The notes under the pieces were generated by a model. That model searched no databases. It saw only the letters and a program-made list of their open reading frames with translations, and had not been told where the DNA came from. Source: Holosporales bacterium (GTDB lineage: Bacteria; Pseudomonadota; Alphaproteobacteria; BNTO01). Taken from it: DNA of 5,247 nucleotides. Both the position numbers and the translations under genes were made by a program. Below are positions 1-5,247 of the stretch, in pieces (positions within the stretch are counted from its first letter, which is position 1; each line of letters begins with the position of its first letter). The DNA lies in assembly GCA_031265645.1 (NCBI GenBank), contig JAISCJ010000027.1:1-5247 (forward strand), written 5' to 3'.

Positions 1-1
1 A

Positions 2-205
2 GCAAAAAACAAGCTAGAATCTGCTTTTGAAAGCCAAAAAAGTCTAGGGTGGGATGTTTCCAGATCTTGGCTGATTGCCAATTTATTTACCGACGGTATT
101 CAAAACATCACACTGACAACACCTGCCAGTGACGTATCCATTGCTGACGATGCCTGTGCCGCGCTAACCAGCGTAACTATGGCATTCGGAGGTCGCCAAT
201 GGTAG
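2..205 (+). CDS. Baseplate assembly protein J, C-terminal end (partial)
   Basis: An open frame enters from the left edge and stops at TAG 203-205, giving the last 67 residues. The segment GWDVSRSWLIANLF followed by GIQNITLTTP and a final FGGRQW resembles the C-terminus of P2 gpJ-type baseplate proteins, where a Gly-Val/Ile-Asp/Gln turn leads into a conserved 'v.L..P..dv' strand. In P2-like phages gpJ forms the baseplate wedge with gpW and gpI. The assignment is supported by the next gene, a tail protein I homologue, which starts inside this gene (ATG 199, seven-base overlap), the usual J-I order with translational coupling. The start and main domain lie outside the window. The family call rests on the short C-terminal pattern plus gene order. 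Confidence 0.75.
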   Translation, partial: AKNKLESAFESQKSLGWDVSRSWLIANLFTDGIQNITLTTPASDVSIADDACAALTSVTMAFGGRQW

Positions 206-1365
206 ATAGTTTACTGCCATCCAATGCTACACTCCTCGAATCTTCATTAGAGCAAGCATTTTCATGGGCTTTTGAATCCAACGAACTCCGTGGATTCAAA
301 TTTAAAACCGAATCTGTACCCTACCTTTTTAACGACCTCGTCTACGAATATGGCCTGGAAGCGGTTAGCTTATGGCTAGAAGATTCCGCAGAAATTCTAC
401 GCGAAGGCCTTCTATTTCAACGCCTACGTGGAACTCCAGCTGCGATGAAAATGGCCCTGAAATGGACTGGACTTGAAGATGTAATAATTGAAGAAGAACC
501 ATCTGGTGAACACTTTGCCGAGTTTCAACTTGGCCTTGAAGGCATTCCGTATAACCTTTCAATAAATGCAATCAAAGCGCTTGCAGACATGGCGAAGCCA
601 GTCCGAGCAAGGCTTACACGACTTTATAATTCGCTATACGATCGCCGCCACTTGATACTTGATCAGAATCAATATGGCGATTTTCTCAGCGATTACTCTG
701 GAATTCGTGACAGTGACGACCTGCAAATATCCTTTGGTCGCGAAACAAAAGCTGAAATTAATGCAACGCTCCCAATTGCGCATCTATCCTATGTTCTGCG
801 TGATAAAACGGCACTCATATATAATGGTAATATTTTCAGACTAGACTACGGCATCCTCGATGAGGACTATACCGAATTATTCGATCCAGGCTTTGTTCAT
901 GAACATTCATTCATCTTCGAAATGCCAGAAGGCCTTTCAAACGTAGCAATTCCGCTAGTGTGCTCATCCTTCGCAAAATCTCATCTGGTTTTGAGTGACT
1001 CCGCGTCATTTGATTCCGAAAACACCGCCCTTGGGGCATTTTTCGTTAAAGAATCCGGACAACCAATCACCCTCAGCGACTCAGCACTATCTGACCACAT
1101 CTGGAAACTAACAAAAACTGAGATTCTAGAACGCTCAACAAACTTTTTCGCAACATCCGCAAAACACATTCAATCATACGAAACCACTAAATGGCTTGCT
1201 TCAGCCCATTTCTATTGGGCCAAGTACAACATTTCTGCCATATCCTTGCATCAAACAATCCTTCCAACCTTAACCGCATCCTACACTGGCGCAATTTTCT
1301 GGCACGACCACAAGCATTTAGACAGACCATGGAACAGAGAGGAGTCGATTGTGAATGTCCTTTGA
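199..1365 (+). CDS. Phage tail protein I (P2 gpI-like) with long C-terminal extension
   Basis: This is a 388-residue protein of the P2 gpI tail family, a baseplate wedge component of contractile tails. The start ATG 199 has a good Shine-Dalgarno sequence, CGGAGG at 187-192, six bases upstream, and overlaps the end of the J gene. Family signs are the N-terminal 'LLPSNATLLESSLEQA' (residues 5-20), the motif FQRLRGTPAAMKMAL (73-87), which matches the 'h..rGT..A...aL' core of the family, and AKPVRARLTRL (132-142) closing the domain. P2 gpI itself is about 176 residues, so residues from about 150 to 388 are an extension. It is rich in aromatic and Ser/Asp residues and ends in a Trp-containing tail (FWHDHKHLDRPW, 367-378). 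Extensions here may link to fibre or receptor-binding parts, which is inference. The frame is intact and looks functional. Confidence 0.85.
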   Translation: MVDSLLPSNATLLESSLEQAFSWAFESNELRGFKFKTESVPYLFNDLVYEYGLEAVSLWLEDSAEILREGLLFQRLRGTPAAMKMALKWTGLEDVIIEEEPSGEHFAEFQLGLEGIPYNLSINAIKALADMAKPVRARLTRLYNSLYDRRHLILDQNQYGDFLSDYSGIRDSDDLQISFGRETKAEINATLPIAHLSYVLRDKTALIYNGNIFRLDYGILDEDYTELFDPGFVHEHSFIFEMPEGLSNVAIPLVCSSFAKSHLVLSDSASFDSENTALGAFFVKESGQPITLSDSALSDHIWKLTKTEILERSTNFFATSAKHIQSYETTKWLASAHFYWAKYNISAISLHQTILPTLTASYTGAIFWHDHKHLDRPWNREESIVNVL

Positions 1366-1393
1366 ACTATCTTTTGAAACAAACATCATTTAG
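1355..1393 (+). CDS. 12-codon ORF overlapping the end of tail protein I, possible gene remnant
   Basis: The reading frame ATG 1355 to TAG 1391-1393 encodes MSFELSFETNII. It overlaps the tail I stop by 11 bases and has AGGAG at 1340-1344, ten bases upstream, so it carries a credible translation signal. Its stop codon coincides with the first bases of the segment shared with the right-hand tail gene copy. It may be the stump of a former gene between tail I and the small tail gene, a coupling leader peptide, or chance. No family can be assigned to so short a peptide. Confidence 0.2.
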   Translation: MSFELSFETNII

Positions 1394-1866
1394 GGGGAGA
1401 GACAAGGTCTGAAGCGATGGCGGTACTTACAAAATCTTGGCGGACTGCATTATCAGTAAGCCTGAAGGCACAATCGATTTACTTGGCTTAGGACTTGTAA
1501 TGATGAATAGCTGACAGCTCCCGAAGAAGATATCCAGGCAACCAGTTTGATTTAGGAGGTTAGACGCAGAATTGTTGACGAAGTAATATTTCGCAAAGGT
1601 GATGAGAATGGTTTGTTAATCGCATCAATTGGTTGATTGTCTGCCACAAAATACACAACAAATCAGATGTACATCAACTGTACGTTAGATTTTGATGATG
1701 CTTCGACAGAAACGATATACGAGCTTGGGATTTTATTGAGACTGAAACTAATCCTGAATGCCTGCCTATGCAACGGTATTTTGTGCCATCATAGCTAACA
1801 AATTCAGAAATCTTGCTTGTAACATCAAAATCAATAAATTTTACAGTTTTTTCGTTTTTGGCACTA
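1391..1866 (+). repeat. Left copy of a direct repeat of about 0.5 kb (tail gene duplication)
   Basis: The segment aligns with 4017-4522 in direct orientation. The similarity begins 26 bases before each start codon (TAGGGGGAGAGA here, TAGAGGGAGAGA on the right), so the leader was duplicated with the gene. Upstream of 1391 and of 4017 the two sequences are unrelated. The match fades near 1866, at the position equivalent to the end of the intact gene; nothing resembling the following DUF4815 gene is present here. This copy keeps the native left neighbour, tail protein I. Confidence 0.88.
1417..1866 (+). pseudogene. Decayed copy of the small phage tail gene at 4043-4522
   Basis: From ATG 1417 the translation begins MAVLTKSWRTAL, nearly the same as the intact protein at 4043 (MAVLTKSGRTAL). 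It then breaks at TAG 1489-1491, where the intact gene has the Trp25 codon TGG. A one-base loss soon afterwards shifts the frame. The similarity continues in the next frame with RRIVDEV, GDENGLL and TNQMYINCTLDFDDASTETI, interrupted by TAG 1553-1555 and TGA 1634-1636. A second one-base deletion near 1731 moves it again, giving ETNPEC then QRYFVP, ending at TAG 1792-1794. Weak similarity runs on to about 1866 with a gap of about 20 bases. Four stops and two frameshifts rule out a working product. Many changes are G/C to A/T, consistent with relaxed selection. AAGG at 1404-1407 was probably its ribosome binding site. Confidence 0.9.
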
Positions 1867-2355
1867 TTCTTCTATTTGTACAAGATCGAAAGATCCATCC
1901 TCCTGAACCAAAAATAAATCTTCTTCTTGCCCATCACTTAAATTATCAACAAATGACGATTCGATATGACTAAGACTGTCAGGTTTACTTGCTATTAAAA
2001 TTTTGTAGTCAGACTTACCCGTTGTATACACAGAAGTATTAGGATAATTACGAGGTGAAAAACATAGGGAGTACGTTCCAGCACCGCAAGGGATTGCGTT
2101 CACATCACCGATCGATAAATCGCCAACGAAAATTTCGTATACCTTTGTCTTTTTGCTGACCTGCCAATTTTGAAGAGAAATGGCCCAGTTATGCGGGATC
2201 GTATTTTTTTCAGTACTGACTTGATCTCCAAAAAAATCTTTTGAACACTGAACCTTAATACAAAGATTTTCTTCAAAATTTACTGACAAACTTGCCATAC
2301 CAAATAAATTCATGCTTCCAAATGAAGCCAGAACAAACAGCAACAACCTGTTCAT
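1864..2355 (-). CDS. Small exported protein of unknown function
   Basis: This 163-residue protein has a clear Sec signal peptide: a short basic start (MNR), a hydrophobic stretch LLLFVLASFGSMNLFGMA, and a likely cleavage after Ala21. The mature part of about 142 residues has four cysteines (32, 37, 90, 98), allowing two disulfide bonds in the periplasm or outside the cell. It alternates hydrophobic and polar residues as a beta-rich domain would, and ends in a very acidic tail (DGQEEDLFLVQEDG, then IEE). I recognise no family. The gene lies 49 bases downstream of the nitrilase-like ORF on the same strand, so the two are probably co-transcribed. The ribosome binding site is weak (AGAG about seven bases before ATG 2355). 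Its stop codon (1864-1866) falls at the end of the decayed tail gene, marking the left edge of the cargo block. Confidence 0.7.
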   Translation of the reverse strand: MNRLLLFVLASFGSMNLFGMASLSVNFEENLCIKVQCSKDFFGDQVSTEKNTIPHNWAISLQNWQVSKKTKVYEIFVGDLSIGDVNAIPCGAGTYSLCFSPRNYPNTSVYTTGKSDYKILIASKPDSLSHIESSFVDNLSDGQEEDLFLVQEDGSFDLVQIEE

Positions 2356-2404
2356 GAAACAACTCTAAAAAACGACCAACCACCTTCATGATAGCATATA
2401 TTAT

Positions 2405-3538
2405 CTAGTGGGCTACAGAAAAAAGCATTTTATACATATTATCCGCTTGTATAATGATTCTGTTCAGTGGTAATTTTTGCAAATTTCTTTTAGGATCTAT
2501 CGTTTTTGACTGAATAATGTGTATCATTGGTGGAGTTACCCTTACAAAATGCTCGCTAATTCCTCTATTTAAATCGAAACATAATTCTATACTCAGGAAA
2601 GAGTTTAAGTCATGCGCAAGTTGACGTATTTCTGCAGAATTATCAGTAACACTGTTTTCTCCTGAACCAATGTCATAAATCAGCACGTCGTCACCATATA
2701 ATCTATTGACAAGATAATTATTAGCTTCTTTCCAATAGCTTGTTTTTTTGTATGATATTAAATGTCGTCCACTCCAAACAATGTAGCTTTCACTTCTTAA
2801 AAATCTAAAATGCTTTTCAAATGTGGTGTTATTTAAAAGTGCTTTATATGTTCCCCAAAAAGCAACTTCACTGCGCGATGCCGACATAGGTGTGGAAACT
2901 TGTTCTTGTATAGTATCCCATTTTAGTAAACGCACATTGTCAATACTTTCTTTTTTCAATGAATTCATGTCAAATGTGCTTATACAAACAGGATGATAGG
3001 ATAATGACAATTTAATAATGTTTTTAGGCGAATATTGACGATTTTGATTCAACTCTTGTAGTTTTTCATAAACTGGAGCTTCTTTTACTGGTTTTGTATC
3101 GTCAAATTTTCCAAAACCACCAACATCTGGATCCAAACAATCGATGTACGCTGACCTGAAATGTTCCCAATTTCCCGCATTTTGAAAGGTTGGTCCTTCG
3201 TCAGCTATATACAAGAAATGCGGACAAATGATAACGTTCTTGTGTTTTTGAGAAAAAGCATCAATTTGACGCATTATGTTGTCTCGCTCAAATTGTGTTA
3301 ATGGGCGAACGCTCCCAAAGAACATTTCATCAAAGACAACAAATATAAGGTCTTGAGGAAAGCTCGTAATTTTGCTATCTATAGCGTTTAAAGTTGTAGT
3401 TGGATCCAGAATTAAATCTGGTCCTTTTTTTGAAATAACAAACACTCTTGTCTGTGCATCTGGTTTTATAGTACCTACTGCACAAGCATTAATTTTATTG
3501 CTGATTTGTCGTGTAGCTTGATTCAACATACCTACCAT
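2405..3538 (-). CDS. Nitrilase-superfamily-like protein (putative amidase/hydrolase fold)
   Basis: From ATG 3538 the ORF gives 377 residues. I infer a carbon-nitrogen hydrolase fold from three spaced motifs matching the family's Glu-Lys-Cys triad: DLIFVVFDEMFFG (Glu71; family pattern 'dlvvfPEmf'), LISYKKTSYWKEA (Lys264 or Lys265; pattern 'Y.K...w.E') and FLSIELCFDLNRG (Cys320; pattern 'igv.iCyD'). After the cysteine come MIHIIQSKTI and IIIQADN, plausible core strands. The Glu-Lys gap of about 193 residues exceeds the usual roughly 70, implying a large inserted region (about 115-240), and the Pro before the Glu is replaced by Asp. Family members hydrolyse or transfer amide and nitrile carbons; the substrate here is unknown. 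The start has no strong ribosome binding site. The frame continues upstream across one TAA to a signal-peptide-like start (see 3539-3733), so this may be the larger part of a nonsense-mutated gene. Confidence 0.5.
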   Translation of the reverse strand: MVGMLNQATRQISNKINACAVGTIKPDAQTRVFVISKKGPDLILDPTTTLNAIDSKITSFPQDLIFVVFDEMFFGSVRPLTQFERDNIMRQIDAFSQKHKNVIICPHFLYIADEGPTFQNAGNWEHFRSAYIDCLDPDVGGFGKFDDTKPVKEAPVYEKLQELNQNRQYSPKNIIKLSLSYHPVCISTFDMNSLKKESIDNVRLLKWDTIQEQVSTPMSASRSEVAFWGTYKALLNNTTFEKHFRFLRSESYIVWSGRHLISYKKTSYWKEANNYLVNRLYGDDVLIYDIGSGENSVTDNSAEIRQLAHDLNSFLSIELCFDLNRGISEHFVRVTPPMIHIIQSKTIDPKRNLQKLPLNRIIIQADNMYKMLFSVAH

Positions 3539-3733
3539 GATGTTCTTTTCTGCAAGACTAGCGTTCGTAGTAGCAACCGTTTATGGTGGTGGAGTTAGCG
3601 TAGACGTATGTCTTGTCACTTTTGGGCGTTTAATAGTGCGTGTTATATGTTTATGCGATGATGCTATCATCGCCTCTGTCAATGAGAAGGACATTAAAAT
3701 GCAAGTTGTAGTTACAATATAAAAAAAATTCAT
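3539..3733 (-). pseudogene. In-frame 5' extension of the nitrilase-like gene with signal peptide, broken by one TAA
   Basis: Reading the minus strand in the same frame, ATG 3733 opens 50 sense codons, then TAA at 3583-3581 (codon 51), then 14 sense codons joining directly to the ATG at 3538. The extension begins MNFFYIVTTTCILMSFSL, a hydrophobic run like a Sec signal peptide, with possible cleavage near TEAMIA. A strongly basic stretch (HKHITRTIKRPKVTRH) and a Thr/Pro linker (STLTPPP) follow. With a sense codon at position 51 the product would be 442 residues. CAA (Gln), AAA or GAA could become TAA by one change. A second in-frame ATG lies at 3694. No clear Shine-Dalgarno precedes 3733. TATAAG at 3762-3757 on this strand is a possible -10 element, with no convincing -35. 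This could be a recent nonsense mutation, a sequencing error, or a chance open frame. Confidence 0.5.
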
Positions 3734-4016
3734 CGGTCATCAGAATAAAGAAGTATCTTATAGTCAAGCATACCAAGAAACGATTACTATTTGGTAGCGT
3801 ATTTATCCGGTTGTTGTTTGGTAACAACACATAATAGAGAAAAAGTTTTCAAACTTGCCACTTTCATTGCGCACCGTTTCAAGTTTCCATCGCTTGAAAT
3901 TTGTGTTTTGAATCACTTTCAAAAAAACGAAGATAATACTGTTTAGAGTGAAAATCCTCGCGCTCCTCATGAAAAAGCCAAAAGGACCATTTTCAGAAAA
4001 ACGGCGATGATATAAG
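3734..4016. other. Gene-free, hairpin-rich spacer between cargo and intact tail gene
   Basis: I see no convincing gene here. The segment contains a cluster of short inverted repeats: TACCAA/TTGGTA (3771-3776/3791-3796), TGTTGTT/AACAACA (3812-3818/3823-3829), AAGTTT/AAACTT (3843-3848/3851-3856), TTTCAAG/CTTGAAA (3877-3883/3893-3899) and TTTTGAA/TTCAAAA (3906-3912/3918-3924). A 55-codon minus-strand frame (3803-3970) is open but has no start signal or recognisable domain. None of the hairpins carries a T-tract, so they do not read as standard terminators. The segment should hold the promoter of the leftward cargo genes and perhaps one for the rightward tail genes. Confidence 0.55.
3990..4016 (+). 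promoter_or_regulatory. Possible promoter for the downstream tail genes
   Basis: TATAAG at 4011-4016, preceded by TGA, resembles an extended -10 box. The nearest -35-like hexamer is TTTTCA at 3990-3995, with a short 15-base spacer. The cargo genes point the other way and separate the intact tail gene from the tail I operon, so a new promoter here would make sense. The match is weak. Confidence 0.2.
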
Positions 4017-4522
4017 TAGAGGGAGAGAAAAAGTATGAAAGCATGGCGGTACTTACAAAATCTGGACGAACAGCATTAGCGGTGAGCCTGAAAACTCAGC
4101 CAATCCACTTGGCTTGGGGAGCAGGTGACGACGAATGGCAGACTGCACCTAAGGAAAATATTCAGGCAAGCAGCCTTATGAACGAGGTCGGACGCAGGAT
4201 TGTGGACGAAGTTACGTTCTGCGAAGGCGATGAGAACGGATTGCTGGTTACACCAACTGGTCGTTTTTCTGCAACTGAATATCCGACAAACCAGCTGTAC
4301 ATCCACTGTACGTTCGATTTTGAAGATGCTTCGACAGAGACGATTCGTGAACTGGGAATTTTTATTGGGACTGAAATTGATCATGAATGTCCACCTGGGC
4401 AAAGATATTTCGTACCTGCAGAGGTTACAACCCCTGGCATTCTGCTTGTTTGCGAGAACACAGTCCCGTTGATCCGAACTGCTGCGACCCGTGAGGCCTT
4501 TTCGTTCGTGGTGACCCTATGA
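4017..4522 (+). repeat. Right copy of the tail gene direct repeat
   Basis: This is the partner of 1391-1866, starting at the leader TAGAGGGAGAGA and covering the intact small tail gene. It keeps the native right neighbour, the DUF4815-like gene, but its left flank is unrelated to the sequence before 1391. Confidence 0.88.
4043..4522 (+). CDS. Small phage tail/baseplate-associated protein (intact copy)
   Basis: This 159-residue protein begins MAVLTKSGRTALAVSL and has PIHLAWGAGDDEW (residues 20-32). I associate this pattern with small proteins encoded between tail protein I and fibre-type genes in P2/Mu-like prophages; I cannot name a family with certainty. Other features are RRIVDEVTFCEGDENG and a beta-rich centre (QLYIHCTFDFEDASTET), and no membrane segment. 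Position after tail I and before a DUF4815-like gene suggests a distal baseplate or fibre-attachment role. Its stop overlaps the next start (ATGA, 4519-4522), so the two are probably coupled. ATG 4043 is the only usable start, since the frame has a stop at 4013-4015 and no start between. The purine-rich GGGAGAG (4021-4027) is 15 bases away, better placed for an out-of-frame ATG at 4035. Confidence 0.72.
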   Translation: MAVLTKSGRTALAVSLKTQPIHLAWGAGDDEWQTAPKENIQASSLMNEVGRRIVDEVTFCEGDENGLLVTPTGRFSATEYPTNQLYIHCTFDFEDASTETIRELGIFIGTEIDHECPPGQRYFVPAEVTTPGILLVCENTVPLIRTAATREAFSFVVTL

Positions 4523-5124
4523 GTAATTATTATAATCGTTTCCAAGCTGCCAAAAATTATGAAAAAGCCATGTTTTTGGCTGGGCGTGGATTGCAATCGG
4601 CTGAGTTGAACGAGATCCAGGAATTTTCGCTAAATAAGCTAAAAACCTTAGGCGATGCCATTTTCAAAGACGGGGACGTTGTTCGTGGTTGTGATTGCAT
4701 CGTTCAGGACGAGGATGGCGTAACAGTGACAGTTGAAGCTGGAAGCGTTTATCTGCGTGGAGCTGTCCGAAGCGTTCCAGCCGCAGAGCTCGAAATCAAC
4801 AGTACGCAACGGTTCAACATCGGCTTATATCTCAAAGAAAATACCGTAACAGAGCTTGAAGATCCAACTATTCGTGATCCAGCTGTTGGAACTAGAAATT
4901 ATCAAGAACCAGGAGCTGCTCGCCTGCAATATTCACTGACTTGGGCTGCACAAGCGGAAGGCACTGCAACAAACTCTTCGCTGGGTGATTTTTACCCTGT
5001 GTACGTTGTCGACCAGGGCGTTTTGATTTTGAAAGGGGCTGCGCCTGAGCTTGATTCGGTCAAGGTTGCATTAGCTAGATATGACCGTGAATCCAACGGT
5101 TCTTATACCAAATCTCATAAATAA
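4519..5124 (+). CDS. DUF4815-like phage protein, N-terminal part, interrupted by an insertion sequence
   Basis: The 201-residue product starts NYYNRF, followed by FLAGRGLQSAELNEIQEF (residues 19-36), LGDAIFKDGDVVRG (44-57), GSVYLRG (75-81) and ALARYDRESNGSY (184-196). These match the order I recall for DUF4815 phage proteins, which have an 'AGR.LQSAELNE.Q' motif and a later 'ArYDr.sng.Y' motif. Those proteins are normally several hundred residues longer. Here the family-like sequence stops at Tyr196, and only five foreign residues (TKSHK) precede TAA. A minus-strand transposase-like end begins at once, so the gene appears truncated by insertion. It overlaps the previous stop by ATGA. Its location suggests a tail fibre or tail tip role, which is inference. 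Whether the short product is stable is unknown. Confidence 0.65.
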   Translation: MSNYYNRFQAAKNYEKAMFLAGRGLQSAELNEIQEFSLNKLKTLGDAIFKDGDVVRGCDCIVQDEDGVTVTVEAGSVYLRGAVRSVPAAELEINSTQRFNIGLYLKENTVTELEDPTIRDPAVGTRNYQEPGAARLQYSLTWAAQAEGTATNSSLGDFYPVYVVDQGVLILKGAAPELDSVKVALARYDRESNGSYTKSHK

Positions 5125-5247
5125 TGTGGCAGATAGCTAACGTTGCAAATGGACTGAATAGTTTGTGAGGTTAGATTTTTCATATACATTGCCACTACAT
5201 CTTCGAGACTTTGTACGGATTCATATACTTTATTTTTTAATACATTA
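5107..5247 (-). mobile_element. Terminal part of an insertion sequence (probably IS630 family)
   Basis: The left boundary is placed just after codon 196 of the DUF4815-like gene, at one of two TA dinucleotides (5104-5105 or 5106-5107). IS630/Tc1-type elements insert at TA and duplicate it, which fits. Base composition becomes markedly AT-rich from here to the window end. Only one end is visible, so the inverted repeat and the far TA copy cannot be tested. Confidence 0.5.
5115..5247 (-). CDS. IS630-type transposase, C-terminal end (partial)
   Basis: The minus strand is open from the right edge to TGA 5117-5115, giving 43 residues that include NKVYESVQSLEDVV and TIQSICNVSYL. This resembles the last helices of IS630-family transposases, where 'N.vF.s...le..v...l..l' follows the final DDE-domain glutamate and precedes 'i.SI....yi'. 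The catalytic residues lie outside the window, so the assignment rests on this short pattern and on context: the frame sits where the DUF4815-like gene loses its family sequence. The product ends about ten bases from the inferred junction, so the element's terminal sequence is very short or overlaps the coding end. Confidence 0.55.
   Translation of the reverse strand, partial: NVLKNKVYESVQSLEDVVAMYMKNLTSQTIQSICNVSYLPHYL

Noticed and set aside
1758..1973. A 71-codon plus-strand frame across the end of the decayed tail gene.
   Set aside because: Its first half is a shifted frame of the pseudogene and its second half is antisense to the exported protein gene, so it is a chimera of two other features.
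3812..3829. The TGTTGTT/AACAACA hairpin as a transcription terminator.
   Set aside because: The stem is AT-rich and is not followed by a T-run on either strand.
3803..3970. A 55-codon minus-strand reading frame beginning MRSARIFTLNSI in the spacer.
   Set aside because: It has no ribosome binding site, no recognisable domain, and runs through the hairpin cluster. I treat it as a chance frame or repeat-derived sequence.
1864..4016. The cargo block as a transposon with terminal inverted repeats.
   Set aside because: I could find no matching inverted ends near 1866 and 4016 and no transposase inside the block.
4076..4402. A 108-codon frame antisense to the intact tail gene.
   Set aside because: It lies wholly inside a well-supported phage gene on the other strand and has no family-like motifs.
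1391..4522. The two tail gene copies as template and variable repeats of a diversity-generating retroelement.
   Set aside because: The differences include stops, indels and all substitution types rather than changes confined to adenines, and there is no reverse transcriptase in the window.

Overview
The window is part of a contractile-tail (P2/Mu-like) prophage or tail-like element in a Gram-negative bacterium. The organism is not identifiable from sequence alone. Moderate-to-low GC, a decayed phage gene, an insertion sequence inside another phage gene and an AT-richer cargo block suggest a host-associated or intracellular proteobacterium; this is a weak inference.

Layout, left to right: (1) the C-terminal end of a baseplate J protein (2-205, +), overlapping (2) an intact tail protein I gene (199-1365, +). 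(3) At 1391-1866 lies a decayed copy of a small tail gene, with four internal stops and two one-base frameshifts. (4) Next is a more AT-rich block read from the minus strand. It holds a 163-residue exported protein (1864-2355) and a 377-codon ORF (2405-3538) with an apparent nitrilase-superfamily Glu-Lys-Cys triad. (5) A gene-free, hairpin-rich segment runs from about 3734 to 4016. (6) The intact copy of the small tail gene is at 4043-4522 (+), overlapping by ATGA (7) the start of a DUF4815-like phage gene (4519-5124, +). (8) That gene is cut off near 5106 by what looks like the end of an IS630-type element, whose transposase C-terminus runs leftward off the right edge (5115-5247, -).

The main structural point is copy-cargo-copy. 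The left, broken tail-gene copy keeps the native left neighbour (tail protein I), and the right, intact copy keeps the native right neighbour (DUF4815 gene). The two minus-strand genes sit between them, as expected if a cargo-bearing molecule entered by recombination at the tail gene, or if cargo landed between tandem copies. Recombination between the copies would remove the cargo and restore the ordinary tail order.

The second point is a hidden 5' extension of the nitrilase-like gene. The same frame continues upstream to an ATG at 3733 and encodes a hydrophobic, signal-peptide-like N-terminus followed by a basic Thr/Pro-rich linker. A single TAA (3581-3583) interrupts it. Both cargo genes would then encode exported proteins, suggesting a secreted pair carried by the prophage, one member of which is now nonsense-mutated or expressed in shortened form.
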